DNA from: Shinella fusca
GTDB lineage: Bacteria > Pseudomonadota > Alphaproteobacteria > Rhizobiales > Rhizobiaceae
Direction: 5' to 3'
Length of the DNA stretch: 35,323 nt
Assembly (NCBI RefSeq): GCF_014203155.1
Contig: NZ_JACHIK010000027.1
Span: 1 to 35,323, forward strand
Each line of letters opens with the position of its first letter. Position 1 is the first letter of the stretch. The notes below the pieces were generated by a model that did not search any database, had not been told where the DNA came from, and saw only the letters and a program-made list of their open reading frames with translations. The position numbers and the translations under genes are program-made. Positions 17,541 to 27,231 of the stretch are shown here, in pieces.

Positions 17541-20492
17541 ATGAGCGTGACGGAAGCGACGCGGTTTTCCGATCTTTCGGCCAGCCCGATCCGGCCCCTG
17601 AGCCAGACGGAGGCCAAATCGGTCCTTTCCGACCTCAAGGACTGGGGCCGGGACCACGCCGCCATCGCCCGGCTTCTCGGCGAGGAAGGCCCGCTGAAGG
17701 ACTTCATCGTCGCGGCCTTCTCGCTTTCGCCGTATCTCCGCGACACCGCCCGCATCGATCCCGGCCTTCTTGCCCGGGCGCTGGAGGAGCCGATCCTGCC
17801 GGCCATCGAGGCGGCGATCGCCCGCGCCCGCGCCGCATGGCGGGCGGAGGAGGGGGAGGTGACGGAGGCCGCGCTGATGACGCGGCTGCGCGTCGCCAAG
17901 CGGGAGGTCGCCTTCCTCACCGCGCTTGCCGACCTTGCCCGCATCTTCGACGCGCGCCGCACCACGGCGCTGCTGACGGCGCTTGCCGAGGCCGCGACCT
18001 CCGCCGCCATCGACCATCTCCTCCTTGCGGCGCATGAGAGCGGCAAGCTGAAGCTGCCAGATCCGGCCCATCCGAGCGAGAAATCGGGCCTCATCGTGCT
18101 CGGCATGGGCAAGCTGGGCGCCGCCGAGCTCAACTATTCCTCCGATATCGACCTCGTCGTCTTCTTCGATCCGATGGCCGATGTCGCGGCCGATCCGAGC
18201 GAGGCCGTCGAGACCTTCTCGCGGATCGTGCGCCGCCTCATCCGCATCATGCAGGAGCGCACGGCGGACGGCTACGTCTTTCGCACGGACCTGCGCCTGC
18301 GCCCAGATCCCGGCGCGACGCCGCTCGCCATCTCCTTCGATTCGGCCATGCTCTACTACGAGAGCCGCGGGCAGAACTGGGAGCGCGCCGCTTTCATCAA
18401 GGCAAAGCCGATTGCCGGCGACCTTTCGGCGGGCGCGGCCTTCCTCAAAGGGCTCGTGCCCTTCGTCTTCCGCAAATATCTCGACTATGCGGCCATCGCA
18501 GACATCCATTCGATCAAGCGGCAGATCCATGCCCACAAGGGGTACGGCGAGATCGCGGTGAAGGGGCACAACGTCAAGCTCGGCCGCGGCGGCATCCGCG
18601 AGATCGAGTTCTTTGTGCAGACCCAGCAGTTGATCGCGGGCGGCCGCGTGCCGGCGCTGCGCCTGCGCGCCACAGAACCGATGCTGGCCGAGCTTGCGAA
18701 AGCCAACTGGATCGACGCGGCGACGGCCGAGGAACTGACGGAAGCCTACTGGTTCCTGCGCGATGTCGAGCATCGCATCCAGATGGTGCGCGACGAGCAG
18801 ACCCATGTCCTGCCGGAGACCGAGGCGGAGCTGAAGCGCATCGCCTTCATGATGGGCTTCGAGGACACGGCCACCTTCTCGAAGCGGCTCGTCGAGGTGC
18901 TGCGCACGGTCGAGCGCCGCTATGCCGCGCTCTTCGAGCAGGAGGCGAAGCTCTCCTCCGAGACGGGAAACCTCGTCTTCACCGGCCAGAACGACGATCC
19001 TGATACGCTGGAGACCTTGAAGCGGCTCGGCTTCGAGCGCCCGTCCGACATTTCCCGCACCATCCGCACCTGGCATTACGGCCGCTACCGCGCAACGCAG
19101 TCCGTCGAGGCGCGCGAGCGGCTGACGGAGCTGACGCCGGAACTGCTGCGCGTCTTCGGCGAAAGCAAGCGGGCGGACGAGGCGCTGCTGCGCTTCGACA
19201 ATTTCATCTCGGGCCTTCCGGCCGGCATCCAGCTCTTCTCGCTGCTCGGCAACAATCCGGCGCTGCTCTCCCTCATCGTCAACATCATGTCCTCGGCGCC
19301 GAAGCTGGCGGAGATCATCGCGGCAAGGCCCCATGTCTTCGACGGCATGCTGGACCCCGGCCTTCTCGCCGAGCTGCCGACGCGCGCCTATCTTGCCGAA
19401 CGCATCGAGGGCTTTCTTTCAGGCGCCCGGCACTACGAGGACATCCTCGACCGCCTGCGCATCATCGCCGCCGAGCAGCGCTTCCTCATCGGCATCCGGC
19501 TCCTGACCGGCGCGATTACCGGAAAGCAGGCCGCGCGCGCCTTCACCCACGTCGCCGACCTCATCGTCGCCGCGACGCTGAAGGCGGTGCTGGCGGAGAT
19601 CGAGGCGGCGCACGGTAAATTTCCCGGCGGGCGCGTGGCGCTGGTCGGCATGGGCAAGCTCGGCAGCTTCGAGCTGACCGCCGGCTCCGACATCGACCTT
19701 ATCCTCCTCTACGACCACGACCACGACGCCTTCGAATCCGACGGTCCCAAGCCGCTCGACAACATCCGGTATTTCACCCGCATCACCCAGCGGCTGATCG
19801 CGGCGCTCTCAGCCCCGACGGCCGAAGGGGTGCTCTACGAGGTGGACATGCGGCTGCGCCCCTCCGGCAACAAGGGGCCGGTCGCCACCCGCATCACCTC
19901 CTTTGCGAAATACCAGGCGGAGGAGGCCTGGACCTGGGAGCACATGGCGCTGACGCGCGCGCGGCTTCTTACCGGCGACGAGAGCCTGATCGCCGAGGCG
20001 GAGGAAATCTTCCGCACGGTGCTTGCCCGCACGCGGGACACGGCGAAGATCGCCAAGGACGTCGCGGAAATGCGCGCCCTCATCGACGAGGAGAAGCCGC
20101 CGAAGGACATCTGGGATTTAAAGCTCATTGCCGGCGGGGTGATCGACATCGAGTTCATCGCCCAGTTCCTCGCGCTGGTCGCGCCCGCGCGCGGCGCGCC
20201 GCAGCCGGAAAGGGCGCTGCCGACGGGCGAGGCTTTGGCCATCCTCGGTGCGGCGATGATGGACGAAAACGACCTCGACACGGTCCAGAAGGCGCTGTCG
20301 CTCTATACGGAGATATCGCAGATCGTGCGCCTGTGCGTCGACGGCGGCTTCGACCCGAAGGAAGCCCCCGCCGGCCTCATCGACCTCGTCTGCCGGGCCG
20401 GCGACTGCCCGGACCTGCGCACGCTGGAGGCGGAGCTGCGGCGGATTTCCAAGGCGGTGCGGAAGATTTTCCAGGGGGTGGTGAAGGGGTAG
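17541..20492 (+). CDS. glnE: GlnE, glutamine synthetase adenylyltransferase/adenylyl-removing enzyme
   Basis: A 983-residue bifunctional enzyme that adenylylates glutamine synthetase (inactive) and removes AMP (active) under PII control. Two nucleotidyltransferase domains are visible: the N-terminal adenylyl-removing domain with GKLGAAELNYSSDIDLVVFF (about 192-211) and the C-terminal adenylyltransferase domain with GKLGSFELTAGSDIDLILLY (about 701-720), each with the paired aspartates DID. Length is typical (about 950-1000). The SD is GAGGAGAC (17529-17536). It ends convergent to pleC across an inverted repeat. Confidence 0.97.
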   Translation: MSVTEATRFSDLSASPIRPLSQTEAKSVLSDLKDWGRDHAAIARLLGEEGPLKDFIVAAFSLSPYLRDTARIDPGLLARALEEPILPAIEAAIARARAAWRAEEGEVTEAALMTRLRVAKREVAFLTALADLARIFDARRTTALLTALAEAATSAAIDHLLLAAHESGKLKLPDPAHPSEKSGLIVLGMGKLGAAELNYSSDIDLVVFFDPMADVAADPSEAVETFSRIVRRLIRIMQERTADGYVFRTDLRLRPDPGATPLAISFDSAMLYYESRGQNWERAAFIKAKPIAGDLSAGAAFLKGLVPFVFRKYLDYAAIADIHSIKRQIHAHKGYGEIAVKGHNVKLGRGGIREIEFFVQTQQLIAGGRVPALRLRATEPMLAELAKANWIDAATAEELTEAYWFLRDVEHRIQMVRDEQTHVLPETEAELKRIAFMMGFEDTATFSKRLVEVLRTVERRYAALFEQEAKLSSETGNLVFTGQNDDPDTLETLKRLGFERPSDISRTIRTWHYGRYRATQSVEARERLTELTPELLRVFGESKRADEALLRFDNFISGLPAGIQLFSLLGNNPALLSLIVNIMSSAPKLAEIIAARPHVFDGMLDPGLLAELPTRAYLAERIEGFLSGARHYEDILDRLRIIAAEQRFLIGIRLLTGAITGKQAARAFTHVADLIVAATLKAVLAEIEAAHGKFPGGRVALVGMGKLGSFELTAGSDIDLILLYDHDHDAFESDGPKPLDNIRYFTRITQRLIAALSAPTAEGVLYEVDMRLRPSGNKGPVATRITSFAKYQAEEAWTWEHMALTRARLLTGDESLIAEAEEIFRTVLARTRDTAKIAKDVAEMRALIDEEKPPKDIWDLKLIAGGVIDIEFIAQFLALVAPARGAPQPERALPTGEALAILGAAMMDENDLDTVQKALSLYTEISQIVRLCVDGGFDPKEAPAGLIDLVCRAGDCPDLRTLEAELRRISKAVRKIFQGVVKG

Positions 20493-20560
20493 GTGCACAT
20501 GGAGGGGAGGTGGTTCACTCACACCCCCGCCTGACCCCTTCCTTTTTCCGCCTCTCCTTC

Positions 20561-20648
20561 GTCATCCTCGGGCTTGACCCGAGGATCCACGCATCCCCGC
20601 CTGCCTTGAGTTCGTGGCATGGATCCTCGGGTCAAGCCCGAGGATGAC
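20561..20648. terminator. Long inverted repeat, probable bidirectional terminator
   Basis: Perfect 29-bp arms (20561-20589 and 20620-20648) enclose a 30-bp loop. Each arm is itself a palindrome with a CCTCGGG-CTTGA-CCCGAGG core. The sequence type GTCATCCTCGGGCTTGACCC is a widespread alphaproteobacterial intergenic repeat. It lies between the glnE stop (20492) and the pleC stop (20704), where both transcripts would end. There is no long T tract. Confidence 0.75.
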
Positions 20649-20703
20649 GTCAAAGGGTGAGGTGACGGCGTGTCCCACGAATGGCAACCCGCAGCGCGCC
20701 CGT

Positions 20704-23058
<2,355 letters not shown>

Positions 23059-23147
23059 AAACCTTGTACCCTCTCGTGATTCGGCGCGCCGCTCGCCCGA
23101 ATCTGCCCTAATGAATCAATTGTGATTCGGCTTGTCCAGAGGAAAAG

Positions 23148-23173
23148 GTAACGGACTTTTAACCAATTCTTAT
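23148..23173. promoter_or_regulatory. Candidate CtrA half-site array upstream of pleC
   Basis: Three TTAA-like half-sites are spaced by exactly 7 bp: GTAA (23148-23151), TTAA (23159-23162, followed by C) and TTAT (23170-23173). The CtrA consensus is TTAA-N7-TTAA(C), so two overlapping sites each have one mismatch. The array lies 90-115 bp upstream of the pleC start and overlaps the stop codon of the upstream minus-strand regulator gene. Confidence 0.4.
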
Positions 23174-23895
23174 GGTTGGGAAATTGCATCCGGCGGCGGG
23201 GCGGCCGGCCGGCGCGGGCCGGGTTCGCTCTCGCGCCATTCCTTCAGCATCGCCGCGCGCCGGCGCGGCGGCCGCGCCTCCAGCAGCGTGAGGCCCAGCA
23301 TGCGGTCTGTACGGAAATGGCGATAGGCCTGCCGGCGCTCGCACCAGGCGACGAGGATGCGCGTGTCCTCGAAATAGCCGAGCGCCACCGGCCAGACGAT
23401 CCGCTCGGTGACGGCGCCCGCCGCGTCGGCATAGGAAAGGCGCAGCTTGCGCTCCCGGCGGATCGCCGCGCGCAGCAGCGCAAGGTCGACGGTCTCGCTG
23501 TCGACGATCTTGCGCGGGCCGACCAGCAGCGCCGTGTTCTCCAGCTCCTCGCGAAGCTCGGCCGGCAGCACGGCGGAAATCTTGGCGAGCGCATCCGTCG
23601 CCGCCTTCGTCACGGGCGCATCGGCGAATTTCTCCACCCAGCGGAAGCCGAGCATCAGGGCCTCCAGCTCGCCTTGCAAGAACATCAGCGGCGGCAGCAT
23701 GAAGCCGGGGCGCAGCACGTAGCCGACGCCCGGCTCACCCTCGATGTCGGCGCCTTGCGCCTGAAGCGTGGCGATGTCGCGGTAGAGCGTGCGGATGCTG
23801 ACGCCGAGCTCGGCGGCGAGCGTCGCGCCGCTGACGGGCCGGCGGTGGCGGCGCAGGACCTGGAGGAGGGAGAGCAATCGTTCGGATCGGGCCAT
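23170..23895 (-). CDS. YafY-type HTH/WYL transcriptional regulator
   Basis: A 241-residue regulator starting MARSERLLSLLQVLRRHRRPV. The N-terminal DeoR-like helix-turn-helix (SGATLAAELGVSIRTLYRDIATLQAQGADIEGEPGVGYVL, residues 22-60) is followed by a WYL domain (about 135-220; ERKLRLSYADAAGAVTERIVWPVALGYFEDTRILVAWCERRQAYRHFRTDRM). ATG 23895 is preferred over an upstream in-frame ATG at 23952 because the family starts at this motif. It is divergent from the VOC gene and a palindrome lies just upstream of its start, suggesting autoregulation and control of the VOC gene. The ligand is unknown. Confidence 0.88.
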   Translation of the reverse strand: MARSERLLSLLQVLRRHRRPVSGATLAAELGVSIRTLYRDIATLQAQGADIEGEPGVGYVLRPGFMLPPLMFLQGELEALMLGFRWVEKFADAPVTKAATDALAKISAVLPAELREELENTALLVGPRKIVDSETVDLALLRAAIRRERKLRLSYADAAGAVTERIVWPVALGYFEDTRILVAWCERRQAYRHFRTDRMLGLTLLEARPPRRRAAMLKEWRESEPGPRRPAAPPPDAISQP

Positions 23896-23904
23896 GGCAG
23901 GATA

Positions 23905-23921
23905 CTGCCAATTTCTGGCAG
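23905..23921. promoter_or_regulatory. Palindromic operator candidate CTGCCA-N5-TGGCAG
   Basis: A perfect 6-bp inverted repeat with a 5-bp spacer lies in the 71-bp gap between the divergent regulator and VOC genes, 10 bp upstream of the regulator start. CTGCCA/TGGCAG dyads of this shape are frequent next to YafY-type regulators. It is well placed to control both promoters. Confidence 0.6.
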
Positions 23922-23966
23922 CGGTGTCGACTAGGATCGTTCCCGTCAACACGAAAGGAAGACCCC

Positions 23967-24335
23967 ATGATCTCCCCCAATCTCATGATCCTCTATGTCG
24001 AGAACGCGCCGGCAAGCGGCCGGTTCTACGAAACGATCTTCGGCACCGCGCCGCAGGTGCTGTCGCCGGGCTTCGTGTCCTTCCAGTTCCCCAACGGCCT
24101 TGGCCTCGGCCTGTGGTCGACCAACTCGCCGGAATTCGTGTCGGGCGGCACGGGCCACCGCGGCGAGATCGCCATCGTCGCCGACGACGATGCGGAAATC
24201 GACCGGCTGCATGACGAGTGGCGCGCGGCGGGCGTGACGATCGAGCAGGCGCCGTTCACGGCCGTCTTCGGCCGCACCTTCGTCGCGCTCGATCCCGACG
24301 GCCACCGCATCCGCGTCTGCCCGCCGGACAAGTGA
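23967..24335 (+). CDS. VOC-family (glyoxalase/bleomycin-resistance-like) protein
   Basis: A 122-residue single-domain VOC protein with the characteristic paired beta-alpha-beta modules: NLMILYVENAPASGRFYETIFG at the start and FVALDPDGHRIRVCPPDK at the end. Such proteins include drug-binding proteins, lyases and dioxygenases; the substrate cannot be inferred. AAAGGAAG (23953-23960) is the SD. It is divergent from the YafY regulator and probably its target. Confidence 0.88.
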   Translation: MISPNLMILYVENAPASGRFYETIFGTAPQVLSPGFVSFQFPNGLGLGLWSTNSPEFVSGGTGHRGEIAIVADDDAEIDRLHDEWRAAGVTIEQAPFTAVFGRTFVALDPDGHRIRVCPPDK

Positions 24336-24344
24336 GCCGACGGC

Positions 24345-26993
24345 TTACGCCTTCAGCATGCGCTCCACGATGTCCGACACGTCGGAGGAGAGCTTCTCAC
24401 CCGCAGCGATCGCGCGCAGCGCGTTGCGGGCGTGGTCGGAGCGCACCTCTTCCAGCGCCCGCCAGGAGCGCATGGAGGTGAGGATGCGGGCGGCAAGCTG
24501 CGGGTTCTTCGGGTCGATCTCGAGAATCTGGTCGGCAAGGAAGCGGTAGCCCGCGCCGTCCGCCCGGTTGAAGCCGGTCGGGTTGGAGAAGGCGAAGGTG
24601 CCGACGAGCGCGCGCACGCGGTTCGGGTTCGCCTTGTTGAAGAGTGGGCTTTCCATCAGCGCCTTGACGCGCTCCAGCGCGCCGTCGCCCGGAATGGTCG
24701 ACTGGATGGAGAACCACTTGTCGATGACCAGCGCATTGTCGGCAAAGCGCGCGCGGAAGGCTTCCAGCGCCTTTGCCGTTTCCGGCGCATCCGGGAAGCG
24801 GTGGGCAAGCACCGTCAGCGCGGCGCTGAGGTCCGTCATGTTGTCGGCGCTGGCGAAGGCTTCCGCCGCGCGGGCCGGCGTGCCGTCCGAGACAGCGAGA
24901 TAGGCGAGCGCCGCATTGCGCAGCGCGCGGTGGCCAGCGCCCGAAGCATCCGGCGTGAAGGCGCCTTCGGTGCGGTGGCCGGCGAAGAGCGCGGCGAAGA
25001 CGGCCGGGTCGCGGTTCGCCACGAAGGCGAGCACGGCTTCGCGCCCGGTGCGGATGGCGTCCGGGTCGTTGTTGCTGCCGAGCTCGCGGGCGATGTCGGA
25101 TTCGGAGGGAAGGGCGAGCGCCTGTGCGCGGAAGGCCGGCTCCAGGCTCTCGTCGGCGGCGATGGCGATCAGCGTATCGGCGAGCACGTCGCTCGTTTCC
25201 ACGGGCTCGCCGGCGCGCGCCTTGCGGGCGGCATCGACGAGGGTCGGAAGCGCAAGGTCGTTCAGCGCCTGCCAGCGGGCGAAGAGGTCGCCGTCATGCC
25301 GCGCGATATGGGCGAGGTCCGCGGCAGCCTGCTCGAAATGCAGGTTGACCGGCGCGGAAAAGCCCCGGTTGAGCGAGACGACCGGGCGCGAGGCGATGCC
25401 GGAGAAGGTGACGGTCTGGCGGCGCTCGGTCAGGTGCAGCACATCGCCGGTCACGTCCGCGCCGCTGACGGCGGTGGGGTTTGCTTCCGAACCGTCGGTG
25501 AGCAGCAGGCCGAAGCGCAGCGGAATGTGCATCGGCTCCTTGACGCTCTGGCCGGGCGTCGGCGGGATCATCTGCTCCAGCGAGAGCGTGAATTCGCCTT
25601 TGCCCTGGTCATAGGCCGAGGAGACGCTGACGAGCGGCGTGCCGGCCTGGTTGTACCAGAGCGAGAACTGGCTAAGGTCGACGCCGTTGGCATCCTCGAA
25701 GCATTTCACGAAATCCTCGATCGTCGCGGCATCGCCGTCGTGACGCTCGAAATAGAGGTCCATGCCCTTCTTGAAGCCGTCCTTGCCGAGGATGGTCGCG
25801 ATCATGCGCGTCACCTCGGAGCCTTTTTCATAGACGGTCGTCGTGTAGAAGTTGTTGATCTCGCGGTATTTCGTCGGGCGCACCGGGTGAGCGAGCGGCC
25901 CCGCATCCTCCGGGAACTGCTCGGATTTCAGGTGCCGCACCTCGGCGATGCGCTTGACGGCGCGCGAGCGCTGGTCGGCGGAGAACTCGTGGTCGCGGTA
26001 GACCGTCAGGCCTTCCTTGAGGCAGAGCTGGAACCAGTCGCGGCAGGTCACGCGGTTGCCGGTCCAGTTGTGGAAATATTCGTGGGCGATGATCGCCTCG
26101 ATATTCGCATAGTCCTGGTCGGTGGCGATTTCCGGGTCGGCCAGCACGTATTTGTCGTTGAAGACGTTGAGCCCCTTGTTCTCCATGGCGCCCATGTTGA
26201 AGTCGGAGACGGCGACGATCATGAAGATGTCGAGGTCGTATTCGCGGCCGAACACCTCCTCGTCCCATTTCATGGAGCGCTTCAGCGCGTCCATGGCATA
26301 GGCCGCGCGCGGCTCCTTGCCGTGCTCGACATAGATCTTCAGCGCGACCTCGCGGCCGGACATCGTCGTGAACGTGTCTTCCACCACGCCGAGGTCGCCC
26401 GCGACCAGCGCGAAGAGGTAGGAGGGCTTCGGGTGCGGGTCGAACCAGGCGGCGAAGTGCTTGCCTTCGCCGTAGCCCGCGCCGCCGAGGAAATTGCCGT
26501 TGGAAAGAAGAAGCGGGCAACTCGCCTTGTCGGCGATGATGTTGACCGTGTAGACGGCCAGTACGTCCGGCCGGTCGGGGAAATAGGTGATGCGGCGGAA
26601 GCCTTCCGCCTCGCATTGCGTGCAGTAGACGCCGTTGGCGCGGTAGAGGCCCATAAGCTGTGTGTTGGCCTCGGGATTGATCATCGTGGTGACGGTGATC
26701 TCGAAGGGCTCGCTTGCCGGCAGGTCGCGGATCGTCAGGCTCTCGGGCGTCGCGTCGTAGCGCGCCTTGTCCATCTCCATCTGGTCGAAGAGCAGGCTCG
26801 TCATGACGAGTTCGTCGCCGTCGAGGACGAGCGGGGCGGAAGGATCGGCGCCTTCGCGGCGGTGGAAGATCAGCCGCGCCTCGACCTTCGTTTCGGTCGG
26901 GTCGAGTTCGAAGGTCAGGTCGACGCGTTCGAGAACGAAGTCAGTCTGGCGATAATCTGCCAGATGGATGATCCGGCCGTTCTCTGTCCGCAT
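24345..26993 (-). CDS. pepN: Aminopeptidase N (M1 zinc metallopeptidase)
   Basis: An 882-residue cytoplasmic aminopeptidase releasing N-terminal residues from peptides. The substrate-binding GAMEN is at 268-272, the zinc motif HEYFH at 304-308 with the third ligand E327 (HExxH-x18-E), and a C-terminal helical domain completes the E. coli PepN-like four-domain form. Length matches (870-890). The gene is convergent with the VOC gene, only 9 bp apart. GGAGACGGGA lies upstream of the ATG as SD. Confidence 0.97.
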   Translation of the reverse strand: MRTENGRIIHLADYRQTDFVLERVDLTFELDPTETKVEARLIFHRREGADPSAPLVLDGDELVMTSLLFDQMEMDKARYDATPESLTIRDLPASEPFEITVTTMINPEANTQLMGLYRANGVYCTQCEAEGFRRITYFPDRPDVLAVYTVNIIADKASCPLLLSNGNFLGGAGYGEGKHFAAWFDPHPKPSYLFALVAGDLGVVEDTFTTMSGREVALKIYVEHGKEPRAAYAMDALKRSMKWDEEVFGREYDLDIFMIVAVSDFNMGAMENKGLNVFNDKYVLADPEIATDQDYANIEAIIAHEYFHNWTGNRVTCRDWFQLCLKEGLTVYRDHEFSADQRSRAVKRIAEVRHLKSEQFPEDAGPLAHPVRPTKYREINNFYTTTVYEKGSEVTRMIATILGKDGFKKGMDLYFERHDGDAATIEDFVKCFEDANGVDLSQFSLWYNQAGTPLVSVSSAYDQGKGEFTLSLEQMIPPTPGQSVKEPMHIPLRFGLLLTDGSEANPTAVSGADVTGDVLHLTERRQTVTFSGIASRPVVSLNRGFSAPVNLHFEQAAADLAHIARHDGDLFARWQALNDLALPTLVDAARKARAGEPVETSDVLADTLIAIAADESLEPAFRAQALALPSESDIARELGSNNDPDAIRTGREAVLAFVANRDPAVFAALFAGHRTEGAFTPDASGAGHRALRNAALAYLAVSDGTPARAAEAFASADNMTDLSAALTVLAHRFPDAPETAKALEAFRARFADNALVIDKWFSIQSTIPGDGALERVKALMESPLFNKANPNRVRALVGTFAFSNPTGFNRADGAGYRFLADQILEIDPKNPQLAARILTSMRSWRALEEVRSDHARNALRAIAAGEKLSSDVSDIVERMLKA

Positions 26994-27231
26994 GGTATGT
27001 CCCGTCTCCTGCTGCCCCGGCCTGTCCCGTTTTCATACAACCGGGCGGTTCGCCGGGACCCATTGCCCCCAAATTCCACCGATTGATATGCTTATTCGCT
27101 TAACATCTCATTGCCAGCGACGCTTCGATCACAACTTTGTTCCACAGGGGAACGAACGGGAAGGGGTCGACAACGCGCCGATCCGCACTAGATTTGGCTC
27201 TCCCGTCTTTCAATCTCAGGACATCGCCGTC

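Noticed and set aside
15963-19334. 1123-codon minus-strand open frame
   Set aside because: Opposite the kinase and glnE, with shadow composition and no domain motifs.
24432-27086. 884-codon plus-strand open frame
   Set aside because: Antisense to pepN, which has GAMEN and HExxH-x18-E.
27149-27175. GGAAC motif resembling an EcfG-type -35 element
   Set aside because: No CGTT -10 element occurs at 16-17 bp spacing.
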